Assembly (NCBI GenBank): GCA_031290535.1
Contig: JAITNI010000314.1
Span: 1-8,204, forward strand
Origin: Zoogloeaceae bacterium
GTDB lineage: Bacteria > Pseudomonadota > Gammaproteobacteria > Burkholderiales > Rhodocyclaceae
Reading direction: 5' to 3'
Length of the DNA stretch: 8,204 bases
The notes beneath the pieces were generated by a model. It ran no database searches. It was not told the DNA's origin and saw only the letters and a program-made list of their open reading frames with translations. Below, one piece after another: positions 1-7,843 of the stretch. A program made the translations under genes and the position numbers. Each line of letters starts with the position of its first letter. Position 1 is the first letter of the stretch.

Positions 1-106
1 CACCTTCTCCCCCGAGGGGAGAAGGAACTGCAAGCGACAATGCAAATTTTACGCATAGAGCATTCATGCGATTGCCCGCCAAGTGGGAACGCAGTAAAGA
101 GGGCTA
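1..106. other. Non-coding region downstream of lpxB
   Basis: This stretch lies between the lpxB stop codon and the left edge of the window. I see no credible gene in it. It holds one perfect inverted repeat at 3-25, annotated separately, and a weak 5-bp palindrome (52-56 with 66-70) that is probably chance. Short open frames cross it on both strands, but they have no family resemblance and no ribosome-binding site I would trust. The gene that usually follows lpxB in related genomes, rnhB, does not start here. Confidence 0.7.
3..25. repeat. Perfect inverted repeat, REP-like element or terminator stem
   Basis: CCTTCTCCCC at 3-12 pairs perfectly with GGGGAGAAGG at 16-25 around a 3-nt loop (CGA), giving a strong 10-bp hairpin. 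It lies about 80 nt past the lpxB stop, where the transcript of the whole cluster would be expected to end. No T-run follows it on the plus strand. On the minus strand the window ends two bases past the stem, so a T-run cannot be judged. Pyrimidine-rich stems of this type are common as dispersed intergenic repeats in proteobacteria, so a REP-like element is at least as likely as a Rho-independent terminator. Confidence 0.65.
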
Positions 107-1264
107 TTATTGCGGCAGACATTCAATGACTGCCGCAGCCGCTTTTTCGGCGGTATTCTGGCGCAGGAGGGTGTGAAGATCGGTAAATTCCGCAGCCAGA
201 CGGGCGGCAATTTGCGGGTCGCCCGCCATATTCATGAGCGCCTGCGCCAGATTTTCCGGGCTGGCGTCGTCCTGCAACAGTTCCGGCACCACAAAACGCC
301 CCGCCAGAATGTTGGGCAGACCCACGTAGGGCAGATAGCTGCGGCGCTTCATGAGGCGATAGGTGGCGGGAGCCAGTTTGTAGGCAATCACCATCGGGCG
401 CTTGACGAGCGCGACTTCCAGCGTTGCGGTGCCGCTGGCGACCAGCACGGCGTCCGCCGCCCCCATCGCGTCCTGGGCGTGGCCAAACAGGAGCCGGAAA
501 GAAGACACCTCCGCCTGATTCCGGTACAGCGCCGTCTCGAATTGCAGGCGCGTCTCCCGCGTGGCGAGCGGCACGAGAAAGCGGGCCTGTGGCTGGATTT
601 GCCGGATGCGTCCGGCAGCCCGCACAAAAACATCCGCCATCGCGTCAAGTTCCGACTGACGGCTGCCCGGCAGCAGGGCGTAGATTTCGCCCGTGACAGG
701 CAAGCCCAGTTTTTGTCGGGCGATTTTTTTGTCCGTGACAAGAGGAATCTGGTCGGCCAGCGGATGCCCCACGTAAGTGACTGGCACACCCGCCGCTTCG
801 TACAGGGGCGGCTCCATCGGAAACAGCGCCAGCACCCGCTTGGTCGCTTTGGCGATTTTCTTGATGCGCTCGCCGCGCCACGCCCAGATGGAAGGACTCA
901 CATAATGCAGCGTGGCAATGCCCTTCACCTTCAACGCGGCCTCCAGTCCCAAATTGAAATCGGGGGCATCCACGCCGATAAAAAGATCCGGCGGCGTCTC
1001 CAGCAGGCGTTTTTTGAGCTGGCGGCGAATGTTCGAGAGTTCCCGGTAGCGTTTCAGGACTTCCACATAGCCCATCACCGCCAGTTTTTCCAGCGGCCAC
1101 CAGGCTTCAAATCCCTGTGCCTGCATTTTGGGGCCGCCGATGCCGAAAAAATGCACGTCGCGTTCGGGAAGTCTGGCCTTGAGGGCGGCCATCAGATGAC
1201 TGGCGAGCAGGTCGCCGGAGGCTTCGCCCGCCACAAGGGCAATCCGCAGGGGAGAGGAATTCAC
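107..1264 (-). CDS. lpxB: Lipid-A-disaccharide synthase LpxB
   Basis: LpxB is a GT19-family glycosyltransferase that works at the cytoplasmic face of the inner membrane. It joins UDP-2,3-diacylglucosamine to lipid X (2,3-diacylglucosamine 1-phosphate), releasing UDP and forming the beta-1,6 disaccharide backbone of lipid A. The 385-residue length is normal for the family. Visible family motifs are GEASGD at 13-18, VDAPDFN at 98-104 (including the conserved acidic residue Asp99), VSPSIWAW at 122-129, LPGSR at 198-202 and SGTATLEVAL at 277-286 in the nucleotide-binding C-terminal half. The start is GTG at 1264, only 7 nt after the lpxA stop. No clear Shine-Dalgarno sequence precedes it, so translation probably depends on coupling to lpxA. 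This is the last gene of the cluster in the window. The identification is secure; the exact start is slightly less so, although the MNSSPLRIALVAGEASGD N-terminus fits the family well. Confidence 0.97.
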   Translation of the reverse strand: MNSSPLRIALVAGEASGDLLASHLMAALKARLPERDVHFFGIGGPKMQAQGFEAWWPLEKLAVMGYVEVLKRYRELSNIRRQLKKRLLETPPDLFIGVDAPDFNLGLEAALKVKGIATLHYVSPSIWAWRGERIKKIAKATKRVLALFPMEPPLYEAAGVPVTYVGHPLADQIPLVTDKKIARQKLGLPVTGEIYALLPGSRQSELDAMADVFVRAAGRIRQIQPQARFLVPLATRETRLQFETALYRNQAEVSSFRLLFGHAQDAMGAADAVLVASGTATLEVALVKRPMVIAYKLAPATYRLMKRRSYLPYVGLPNILAGRFVVPELLQDDASPENLAQALMNMAGDPQIAARLAAEFTDLHTLLRQNTAEKAAAAVIECLPQ

Positions 1265-1271
1265 GGCGCGA

Positions 1272-2051
1272 TCAGCGAATAATGCCGCGTTTGGAAGCGG
1301 CGAGAAAATCCACGAAACGCTGCACGTCGGGCTGCTCCTTCGCCATGTCTGCCAGTTTGGCCTTGGCTTCTTCCAGCATCAGGCCGGATTTGTAGAGGGC
1401 GCGATAGGCGCGTTTCAGGGCGGTAATCGCATCCGCCGAAAAACCACGCCGCTTCAGCCCTTCCACATTGATGCCGTAGGGCGAGGCGGTATTGCCCGCC
1501 ACCATCAGGTAGGGCGGCACATCCTGCAAGATCACCGTCCCCACCGCCGTCATCACATGCGCGCCCACATGGCAGAACTGATGCACGCCGGTATAGCCGC
1601 CGAAGATCGTCCAGTCATCCACATGCACATGTCCGGCCAGCTGGGCGTTGTTGGCAAAAATGGTATGGCTGCCGACCTGGCAATCGTGCGCGATGTGCAC
1701 ATAGGCCATAATCCAGTTGTCGTTGCCAATGCGGGTGACGCCCGCGTCCTGCACGGTGCCGATGTTGAAGGTGCAGAATTCGCGGATGGTGTTGTTGTCG
1801 CCGATTTCAAGGCGCGTCGGTTCGCCCGCGTATTTTTTGTCCTGCGGCGCTTCACCCAGAGAGGAAAACTGGAAAATGCGGTTTTCCCGGCCAATGCGGG
1901 TATGGCCGTTGATAACAACATGCGGACCGACGACCGTCTGGTCGCCGATTTCCACCTGCTCGCCGATGAGGGAATACGCGCCCACCTCCACGCCCTGCCC
2001 CAGTCGTGCCCCAGGATGCACAATGGCCGTCGGATGAATCTGCGTGTGCAT
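1272..2051 (-). CDS. lpxA: UDP-N-acetylglucosamine 3-O-acyltransferase LpxA
   Basis: LpxA catalyses the first step of lipid A synthesis: it transfers a 3-hydroxyacyl chain from ACP to the 3-OH of UDP-GlcNAc in the cytoplasm. The 259-residue protein has an N-terminal left-handed beta-helix of hexapeptide repeats (about 1-185) and a helical C-terminal domain (about 195-259). Aligning by eye to E. coli LpxA with an offset of 3, the catalytic His125 corresponds to His122 (in HIAHDC). Asp74, Lys76, His144, His160 and Arg204 correspond to Asp71, Lys73, His141, His157 and Arg201, all present. The acyl-chain ruler position (Gly173 in E. coli) is Val170 here, which predicts a chain shorter than C14. 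I chose ATG at 2051 because [13 protein letters not shown] is the typical N-terminus. A longer reading to 2087 would overlap fabZ and add 12 residues unlike the family. The gene begins 8 nt after the fabZ stop. Confidence 0.97.
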   Translation of the reverse strand: MHTQIHPTAIVHPGARLGQGVEVGAYSLIGEQVEIGDQTVVGPHVVINGHTRIGRENRIFQFSSLGEAPQDKKYAGEPTRLEIGDNNTIREFCTFNIGTVQDAGVTRIGNDNWIMAYVHIAHDCQVGSHTIFANNAQLAGHVHVDDWTIFGGYTGVHQFCHVGAHVMTAVGTVILQDVPPYLMVAGNTASPYGINVEGLKRRGFSADAITALKRAYRALYKSGLMLEEAKAKLADMAKEQPDVQRFVDFLAASKRGIIR

Positions 2052-2059
2052 CGGTGGAC

Positions 2060-2500
2060 TCACTGCGCCAATTCCCGTCGGGCGCACATCAGTCTGGCTT
2101 CCGCCGCCAGTACGCCGTCCACCCGCGCCTCGGCCTTGTATTTCCAGATGCCGCGCAACTGGCGCTCAATCTCTACATGCAGATGCAACTGGTCACCAGG
2201 CATGACCGGTTTTTTGAAGCGGGCGTTGTCGATGCCGACAAAATAAAACACGGAATCGTCGGTGGGTTTGGCGTCCATTGTCTTGAAGGACAAAATGCCC
2301 GCCGCCTGCGCCAGCGCTTCCATAATCAGCACCCCCGGCATCACCGGATGGTGGGGAAAATGCCCCTGAAAAAACGGCTCGTTAATGGTGACATTCTTGT
2401 AGGCATGGATGGATTTGCCCAGTTCCAGCGCCACCACCCGATCAACCAGCAAAAAGGGATAACGGTGCGGCAGGTGTTCAAGAATTTGATGAATGTCCAT
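2060..2500 (-). CDS. fabZ: 3-hydroxyacyl-ACP dehydratase FabZ
   Basis: FabZ is a hot-dog-fold enzyme of type II fatty acid synthesis that dehydrates (3R)-hydroxyacyl-ACP to trans-2-enoyl-ACP in the cytoplasm. The 146-residue length is typical. The family signatures are [11 protein letters not shown] at 12-22 and [20 protein letters not shown] at 46-65, which carries the catalytic His47 and Glu61. I chose ATG at 2500 because [18 protein letters not shown] is the usual start and AAAGGA lies 8 nt upstream. The longer frame to 2542 overlaps the lpxD 3' end and adds residues unlike the family. The gene lies 4 nt after the lpxD stop. Its position between lpxD and lpxA is conserved in Beta- and Gammaproteobacteria. 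FabZ draws on the same 3-hydroxyacyl-ACP pool as LpxA and LpxD, so co-expression helps balance phospholipid and lipid A synthesis. Confidence 0.97.
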   Translation of the reverse strand: MDIHQILEHLPHRYPFLLVDRVVALELGKSIHAYKNVTINEPFFQGHFPHHPVMPGVLIMEALAQAAGILSFKTMDAKPTDDSVFYFVGIDNARFKKPVMPGDQLHLHVEIERQLRGIWKYKAEARVDGVLAAEARLMCARRELAQ

Positions 2501-2514
2501 AAAATCAGTCCTTT
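2501..2514 (-). promoter_or_regulatory. Shine-Dalgarno site that fixes the fabZ start
   Basis: On the minus strand AAAGGA (2509-2514) stands 8 nt before the ATG at 2500. It is embedded in the last codons of lpxD (Ser-Lys-Asp-stop). It supports the short 146-residue FabZ over an upstream extension, and it implies that ribosomes finishing lpxD can re-initiate on fabZ. Confidence 0.75.
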
Positions 2515-3581
2515 GAGTTGAGTTCCTGAAGCCTTTTTTCAAGTGCGCTGACGCGCTGCGCCAGCGTATCCAGATGCTTCAGATGGGCGGCGGTCTGCCG
2601 CCATTTATCGTGACGATCCAGCGGATAGAGGGCGGTGTATTTGCCCCCTTGCGGCAGGCTTTTCATCACCATGCTGCCGGGTGAAATCTCGGTGTGCGGG
2701 GCGATTTCCAGATGCCCCAGAATCATGGCCGCGCCGCCGATGGCCGAGTGATGGCCAATATGCGTACTGCCCGCGATGCCGACACAGCCCGCAATCACCG
2801 TATGCTCGCCGATGACGCAGTTGTGCCCGATCTGAATCTGGTTATCCAGCTTGCAGCCGTCGCCGATCACGGTATCTTCCAGCGCCCCCCGGTCAATGCT
2901 GGTATTCGCGCCGACTTCCACATCGTCGCCAATCGTCACCGCGCCAATCTGGGGAATCTTGCGCCAACAGCCGGTCTTTCCTGCCGGAAAATCCGGGGCA
3001 AAACCAAAGCCGTCCGCACCGATCACCGCGCCGCTATGGATGATGGCGCGCGCGCCAATCCGGCAGGCGGGGTAAATCACGGCATGGGCGTGAATGACGC
3101 TTCCCGCGCCGATAAAAACCCCCGCGCCGATGCTGGCGTTGGCGCGGATGTCCACGCCCTCCCCCAGACAGACCCCAGCGCCAATCCAGACCCCCGGCCC
3201 GATGTGGCAGGAGGCGGGAATCTCGCTCTCCACCACAGCCGCAGGATGCACCCCCGCCACACAAGGCGCGGACGGATTCAAAAGCGCCGCGACGCGGGCG
3301 TAATACACGTAGGGTTCCGGCGTCAGAATGGCGGCGATGCCCGCAGGCACGGCGTCCTGCAATTCCGGCCTGAGAATCACCGCGCTGGCGCGGGTATTGA
3401 GCAAATGCGAACGATAGCGGGGATTGGTCAGAAAACTGATCTCCCCCGCACCCGCGTTTTGCAGGCTTGCCACCTGAAAAATGGGCAACCCCGCCTCACC
3501 CCGCAAACGCCCCCCAAGGGCATCCACCAGGGCGGCGAGCGTCCAGGCCGCCCGCTGCGTTTTTGCTGGCAGGCCGTCCAT
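2505..3581 (-). CDS. lpxD: UDP-3-O-acylglucosamine N-acyltransferase LpxD
   Basis: LpxD adds the second, N-linked 3-hydroxyacyl chain from ACP to UDP-3-O-acyl-glucosamine, the third step of lipid A synthesis, in the cytoplasm. The 358-residue protein has an N-terminal uridine-binding domain (about 13-105), a left-handed beta-helix of hexapeptide repeats (about 108-305) and a C-terminal helix with coiled-coil character (about 325-356). The [10 protein letters not shown] motif is at 188-197. The catalytic His239 of E. coli corresponds to His253 ([10 protein letters not shown]), and His276 to His290 (ILGHLEI). The E. coli acyl-chain ruler Met290 corresponds to Met304. The start at 3581 gives about 12 residues ([12 protein letters not shown]) before the usual [11 protein letters not shown] opening. 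I see no better start inside, and a partial GGGTGG ribosome-binding site lies upstream. The gene follows skp by 13 nt and precedes fabZ by 4 nt. Confidence 0.97.
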   Translation of the reverse strand: MDGLPAKTQRAAWTLAALVDALGGRLRGEAGLPIFQVASLQNAGAGEISFLTNPRYRSHLLNTRASAVILRPELQDAVPAGIAAILTPEPYVYYARVAALLNPSAPCVAGVHPAAVVESEIPASCHIGPGVWIGAGVCLGEGVDIRANASIGAGVFIGAGSVIHAHAVIYPACRIGARAIIHSGAVIGADGFGFAPDFPAGKTGCWRKIPQIGAVTIGDDVEVGANTSIDRGALEDTVIGDGCKLDNQIQIGHNCVIGEHTVIAGCVGIAGSTHIGHHSAIGGAAMILGHLEIAPHTEISPGSMVMKSLPQGGKYTALYPLDRHDKWRQTAAHLKHLDTLAQRVSALEKRLQELNSKD

Positions 3582-3594
3582 TACTGGCCACCCG

Positions 3595-4116
3595 TCATTT
3601 GCCGTCCGACAGCGCCTTCACCACCTTGTCGGTGATGTCCAGCCGGGGACTGACCCAGACCACATCCTGAAGAATCAGGTCATACTTTTCGCTGTCGGCA
3701 ATCTGCTTGATGGCCTTGTTGGCTTTTTCGATGATGGCCGCGTTGGCTTCGTTCTGGCGCAGGCTCAGGTCTTCGCGGAACTCGCGCTGCTTTCTCTGAA
3801 AATCCCGCGACAGATCGGAAAATTCGCGCTCCTTGGCGCGGCGCTGGTTTTCCGACATGGTGGGGGCATCGCGCTCCGCTGTTTCCTGCAACGTCCGCAA
3901 CTGCTTTTCCAGACGTTGCAGTTCCTGATCGCGCTTGGAAAACTCGGTTTCGATTTTCTTGGCGGCGTCAATCGCGGAAGGCGCGATGCGGAAAATGCGC
4001 TGGGTATCCACATACCCCACTTTCAGATCTGCCGCCTGCGCCTGGGCCGCCACGGACGTCAAGGCCGCAAAAGCAGCCCCAAGGCTGACGGCAAGAATGG
4101 ATTTGGTCTTCAACAT
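3595..4116 (-). CDS. skp: Periplasmic OMP chaperone Skp/OmpH
   Basis: Skp (OmpH family) is a trimeric periplasmic chaperone that holds unfolded outer-membrane proteins after export and hands them to the BAM complex. The 173-residue precursor has a signal peptide: a basic start (MLKTK), a hydrophobic core (about 7-20) and an AQA cleavage motif at 26-28. The mature part opens with LKVGYVDTQRIF. It continues as a long, charged helical region (about 45-140, rich in Glu, Lys, Arg and Gln) that would form the coiled-coil tentacles. It closes with the conserved strand region DLILQDVVWVSPRLDITDKVVKAL at about 146-169. The DLSRDFQRKQREFRED stretch resembles betaproteobacterial OmpH. The ATG at 4116 has a good AGGAG 4 nt upstream. 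The gene lies between bamA and lpxD, as is usual, with gaps of 12 and 13 nt. Confidence 0.95.
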   Translation of the reverse strand: MLKTKSILAVSLGAAFAALTSVAAQAQAADLKVGYVDTQRIFRIAPSAIDAAKKIETEFSKRDQELQRLEKQLRTLQETAERDAPTMSENQRRAKEREFSDLSRDFQRKQREFREDLSLRQNEANAAIIEKANKAIKQIADSEKYDLILQDVVWVSPRLDITDKVVKALSDGK

Positions 4117-4127
4117 GTTTCTCCTGC
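4117..4127 (-). promoter_or_regulatory. Shine-Dalgarno site of skp
   Basis: On the minus strand GCAGGAG (4121-4127) lies 4 nt before the skp ATG, inside the 12-nt gap after the bamA stop. It is the clearest ribosome-binding site in the window, consistent with an abundant chaperone. Confidence 0.75.
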
Positions 4128-4128
4128 A

Positions 4129-6438
4129 TTAAAAAGTGGAACCCAGTTGGAACTGGAAGGTTTCGGTATCATCCCCGGACTTCTTGTTGATCGGCGCGGC
4201 AATGCTGATTTTAAGCGGCCCGACCGGAGAAATCCATGACAGCGACAGGCCAGTGGACATACGGAGGCTGTCATCGTAAGCCGCCATGGATTTCTTGTGC
4301 TTGTTGTTATAGACCTGCCCGGCGTCGAAGAACCAGCCCATCCGCATGGATTTGTCGTAACCGGGCACGCCCCAGAGGACTTCGGCGTTGCCCACCACCT
4401 TGCGCGTGCCGCCCAGACGCTCGTCATCATACGTGGCGTCGGCAGGCCCAAGGCTGGAAGAGGCATAGCCGCGCACAGAGTCAATGCCCCCGGCGTAAAA
4501 GTTCTTGTAGAACGGCAGACCGTCCTGATTACCGTAGCCGTCGCCAATGCCCAGATCGGCGTTCAGCATCAGGGTAAAGGACTTGCTCAGGGGGAAATAG
4601 TGCTGGTACTTGTAATTCAGCTTCCAGTATTTCAGGTCGCCGCCCGGCAGGGCAATCTCGATCCCGGCGCGCTGATAGCGCCCCTTGGTCGGAAAAATGT
4701 AGCTGTCCTTGCCGTCGCTCGTCCAGGTCGCCGTGAGCGGAATGCTGACATTCGATTTGCCGTAATCTTCAACAAATTCCTTATAGCGAGCCGGACTCTC
4801 GTTATACGTGGTGATGCTGGTATGGTCGAGGGTCAGCCCCAGGCCGATGGATTCGCGCTCGGAAATGGGAAAGCCAAAGCGGATGCCAATGCCGGTAGAT
4901 TGCGTCTTGTAATCGCCCACGTCAATGCCGGAAGTATTGGAGGGATCATAGCGGCGATGGTACAGGTCAAAGCCCTGACTGATGCCGTCCATCGTGAAAT
5001 AGGGATCGGTGTAGGACAAGGAAATGTTACGGTTCAACTGACTGGTATTCAGACCCAGCGTCAGGTGCTTGCCGCTGCCGAAAATATTTTCCTGCGAAAT
5101 GGCCCCGGAAAGCATGAATTTTTCCGACTGCGAAAACCCCGCCCCGACCATGACATTGCCGGTCGGCTTTTCGGTGACGTTCAATTCCACATCCACCTGA
5201 TCGGCAGTGCCCTGCACGGGCGGCGTCTCCACCGTCACTTCGGAAAAATAGCCGAGTTTATCGACCCGCTCGCGGGAAAGCGTGACTTGCTCGGCATTGA
5301 ACCAGCCGCCTTCCATCTGGCGCATTTCGCGGCGAATGACCTCGTCGCGTGTGCGGGTATTGCCGGTGACATTGATGCGCCGCACATAAACGCGCCGGCC
5401 GGGATCGACAAAGATGGTGAACGCCACCTGTTTTTTCTCCTTGTCGATTTCCGGCGCGGCGTTGACGTTGGCAAAGGCGTAGCCCTGATCGCTCAACCGG
5501 TCGCTGATGCGCTTGGTGGTGTCGTTCAAGGCTTCGCGTGAAAACACCTGACCGGGCTTCAGGGGCACCAGTTGGCGGATTTCCTCTTCCGGCAGGATCA
5601 GATCGCCCGCCAGCTTGATGGAAGAAATCTGGAAGCGGTCGCCTTCCGAGACGTTGATGGTGATGAAAATATCCTCGCGTTCCGGCGAAATGCTTACCTG
5701 CGTGGAAGTTACCTCGAATTCCAGATAGCCGCGATTCATGTAGAAGGAACGCAGCTTTTCCAGATCGGCGGTCAGTTTTTGGCGCGAATACTGGTCATTT
5801 TTGGTGTACCAGGTCAGCCAGCCGGGCGTGGTCTGCTCAAAAAGGTCGAGCAAATCCTTTTCGCGGAAACTTTGCGCGCCGACGATGTTGATCGCCTTGA
5901 TGCGCGCCGAATCGCCTTCAACAATGTTGAAGCTCAGGCCGACCCGGTTACGCTCCAGCGGCGTCACTGTGGTGGTGATCTGCACGCTGTACTTGCCCTT
6001 GGTCAGATACTGGCGCTTCAATTCCTGCTCGGCCATTTCCAGGAGCGAACGGTCGAAAATCTGGGTTTCCGCCATCCCCATCGCCTTCATGGCCGAAAGA
6101 ATCTGGTCTTTCTCGAACGACTTCATGCCGACGAAATCAATCTTGGCGATGGCCGGACGTTCCTGCAAAATCACCACCAGCACGTCATTTTCCGCCTCAA
6201 TCCGCACATCGCGGAAAAAGCCAGTGGCAAACAGCGCCTTGATGGACTGCGAGGCTTTTTCGTTATCGAACGTATCCCCCACCTTGACCGGCAGATAGGA
6301 AAAGACCGTCCCCGCCTCTGTCCGCTGGATGCCTTCAACGCGAATATCGCGGATGGTAAACGGGTCAAGCGCGAGCGCCGAGGAAGACAAGCCGGACAGG
6401 AGACCGGCCACCAGAACCGCGCAAAGTTTTTTATTCAT
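4129..6438 (-). CDS. bamA: Outer-membrane protein assembly factor BamA
   Basis: BamA (Omp85 family) is the core of the BAM complex, which folds and inserts beta-barrel proteins into the outer membrane. The 769-residue precursor has a signal peptide (1-23, cleavage likely after ALA, before LDPF) and five POTRA domains at roughly 24-91, 95-173, 177-265, 269-345 and 349-424. A C-terminal 16-stranded barrel runs from about 425 to 769. The conserved loop-6 VRGY motif is at 655-658 in GGIDSVRGY, and the protein ends in the aromatic Phe typical of outer-membrane barrels. The start is ATG at 6438, because MNKKLCAVLVAGLL is a clean signal-peptide start. An in-frame TTG at 6465 would add LGNCLTAEG ahead of it and overlap rseP. 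The ribosome-binding site is odd: GAAGG lies only 1 nt from the ATG, and no better-spaced one is visible in the 19-nt gap after rseP. Partner lipoproteins (BamB-E) are not in the window. Confidence 0.97.
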   Translation of the reverse strand: MNKKLCAVLVAGLLSGLSSSALALDPFTIRDIRVEGIQRTEAGTVFSYLPVKVGDTFDNEKASQSIKALFATGFFRDVRIEAENDVLVVILQERPAIAKIDFVGMKSFEKDQILSAMKAMGMAETQIFDRSLLEMAEQELKRQYLTKGKYSVQITTTVTPLERNRVGLSFNIVEGDSARIKAINIVGAQSFREKDLLDLFEQTTPGWLTWYTKNDQYSRQKLTADLEKLRSFYMNRGYLEFEVTSTQVSISPEREDIFITINVSEGDRFQISSIKLAGDLILPEEEIRQLVPLKPGQVFSREALNDTTKRISDRLSDQGYAFANVNAAPEIDKEKKQVAFTIFVDPGRRVYVRRINVTGNTRTRDEVIRREMRQMEGGWFNAEQVTLSRERVDKLGYFSEVTVETPPVQGTADQVDVELNVTEKPTGNVMVGAGFSQSEKFMLSGAISQENIFGSGKHLTLGLNTSQLNRNISLSYTDPYFTMDGISQGFDLYHRRYDPSNTSGIDVGDYKTQSTGIGIRFGFPISERESIGLGLTLDHTSITTYNESPARYKEFVEDYGKSNVSIPLTATWTSDGKDSYIFPTKGRYQRAGIEIALPGGDLKYWKLNYKYQHYFPLSKSFTLMLNADLGIGDGYGNQDGLPFYKNFYAGGIDSVRGYASSSLGPADATYDDERLGGTRKVVGNAEVLWGVPGYDKSMRMGWFFDAGQVYNNKHKKSMAAYDDSLRMSTGLSLSWISPVGPLKISIAAPINKKSGDDTETFQFQLGSTF

Positions 6439-6457
6439 GCCTTCAGCCGTTAAACAG

Positions 6458-7843
6458 TTACCCAAACAGGCGACTCAAATCGTTAAAAAGGGCGAAAGCC
6501 ATCAGGGTCAGCAACAGGGCCAGCCCGAACTGCTGCCCCCACGCCATGACCCGCTCCGAAACCGGGCGACCCTTGATGACTTCCAGACAATAATACATCA
6601 AATGCCCACCATCCAGAACGGGAATGGGAAAGAGATTCAGCAACCCCAGACCGATGCTCACCAGCGCCATGACGCGCAAGTAGGATTCCAGCCCCATCCG
6701 CGCCGACTTTCCAGCGTATTCGGCAATCGCCACCGGCCCGGAAAGATTGCGCCAGGACACTTCGCCGGTAAAGATTTTGCCGATCAGCTTCAGACTCAGG
6801 GCGGACGTCTCCCAGGTTTGCCGCACTGAGCGCGTCGCGGCCTCAAAAACGCCGTAGCGCACTTCTGTCCACATTTCCGGCAGGACGGGCGGCGTCTCCG
6901 GCTTGGCAATGCCCACGCCAATAAAGCCCACCGTCTCCCCCTTGCCGTCCTTTTTGGCTTCGGGCGTGACTTTGAGGCGGATTTCCTCCCCCTGCCGCAA
7001 TACCGTCACCCCCAGTTCGCGCCCGGCGGCGGCGACAATATGGTCGGTCATCTGATACCAGAATTCCACCGCCTGCCCGTCGATCGCCACAATGCGGTCG
7101 CCCGTGCGGATTCCGGCTCCGGCGGCGGGTTTTTCCGGGGTCACTTCTCCGATCACGGCGGGTGCCGGAACCTGATAGGGCCGCAGCCCCAGACTGGAAA
7201 AAGGCTCCTTTCGCCAGCCCTCTGCTGCCAGACGGCTCAAATCCAGCCGCGCCAGACGGACGACGTTTTGCTCATTAACCAGTTCCACGTCCACGCTTTT
7301 GACGCTGCTGGCCTGCCGCAACACCTGCCAGTGAAAATCCTCAAACGTCGTCACCGGCGTGTCGCCAATCCGGGTTGCCCGGTCGCCATTGGCAATCCCG
7401 GCCAGCGCGGCGGGCGTCCCGGCGGGCGGTTCGCCCAGAATGGGCAGCAGCGCTTCACTGCCGTGCAAAAACATCAGCCAATAGACCAGAATCGCCAGAA
7501 AAAAATTGGCCAGCGGCCCCGCCGCCACAATGGCGATGCGTTTGCCGACGCTTTGCCGGTTGAAGGCGCGGGGGAGTTCGGCAGCGGCAATGGGGGCGGC
7601 TTCATCCGCCTCGCGCTCGTCCAGCATCTTGACGTAGCCGCCCAGCGGCAGGGCGCAAACCGTCCATTCCGTTTGATCGACGCCCCACTTGCGCCGCCAC
7701 AGAATCTTGCCAAAACCCAGCGAAAAACGCAGCACCTTGACGCCGCAAAGACGGGCCACAAGAAAATGCCCCAGCTCGTGAATCACGATCAGGACGGCAA
7801 TCAGAAGCAGGAAGGCAACAACGAATAAAGGAGCGTCAGTCAT
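6458..7843 (-). CDS. rseP: Site-2 zinc metalloprotease RseP
   Basis: RseP is an M50-family intramembrane protease of the inner membrane. In E. coli it cuts the anti-sigma factor RseA after DegS, releasing sigma-E during envelope stress, and it also clears signal-peptide remnants. The 461-residue protein has a first membrane segment carrying the zinc-binding HELGH at 22-26 and a GGYVKM motif at 68-73. A second membrane segment follows at about 103-125. Two periplasmic PDZ domains lie at about 128-200 and 228-305. The last segments carry the third zinc ligand in [11 protein letters not shown] at 403-413 (Asp411) and a C-terminal helix (about 438-456). I chose ATG at 7843 because [26 protein letters not shown] is the usual start. 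The frame stays open to 8029, but that upstream part lies inside dxr and resembles nothing. The gene overlaps the dxr stop by 8 nt. The anti-sigma and sigma-E genes are not in the window. Confidence 0.97.
   Translation of the reverse strand: MTDAPLFVVAFLLLIAVLIVIHELGHFLVARLCGVKVLRFSLGFGKILWRRKWGVDQTEWTVCALPLGGYVKMLDEREADEAAPIAAAELPRAFNRQSVGKRIAIVAAGPLANFFLAILVYWLMFLHGSEALLPILGEPPAGTPAALAGIANGDRATRIGDTPVTTFEDFHWQVLRQASSVKSVDVELVNEQNVVRLARLDLSRLAAEGWRKEPFSSLGLRPYQVPAPAVIGEVTPEKPAAGAGIRTGDRIVAIDGQAVEFWYQMTDHIVAAAGRELGVTVLRQGEEIRLKVTPEAKKDGKGETVGFIGVGIAKPETPPVLPEMWTEVRYGVFEAATRSVRQTWETSALSLKLIGKIFTGEVSWRNLSGPVAIAEYAGKSARMGLESYLRVMALVSIGLGLLNLFPIPVLDGGHLMYYCLEVIKGRPVSERVMAWGQQFGLALLLTLMAFALFNDLSRLFG

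Noticed and set aside
1..67. Small minus-strand frame starting at an ATG at 67 and running off the window
   Set aside because: The 22 visible codons run through the inverted repeat and give a low-complexity PSPLGGEG-type peptide, typical of repeats translated by chance.
52..70. CGCAT/ATGCG palindrome with a 9-nt loop
   Set aside because: A 5-bp stem with a 9-nt loop is expected by chance and has no T-run or supporting context.
110..1282. 390-codon open frame on the plus strand opposite lpxB
   Set aside because: It is the antisense shadow of a securely identified gene in GC-rich DNA. Its composition is odd (rich in Arg, His and Gln), with no recognisable domain.
1272..3581. Hexapeptide-repeat similarity between lpxA and lpxD as a possible recent duplication
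   Set aside because: Both belong to the ancient left-handed beta-helix acyltransferase superfamily. The similarity is the known fold, and the sequences are far diverged.
4297..5541. 414-codon open frame on the plus strand opposite bamA
   Set aside because: It is long but antisense to an intact bamA. It has no family resemblance and no convincing ribosome-binding site, and the same kind of shadow appears opposite rseP, lpxD and lpxA.
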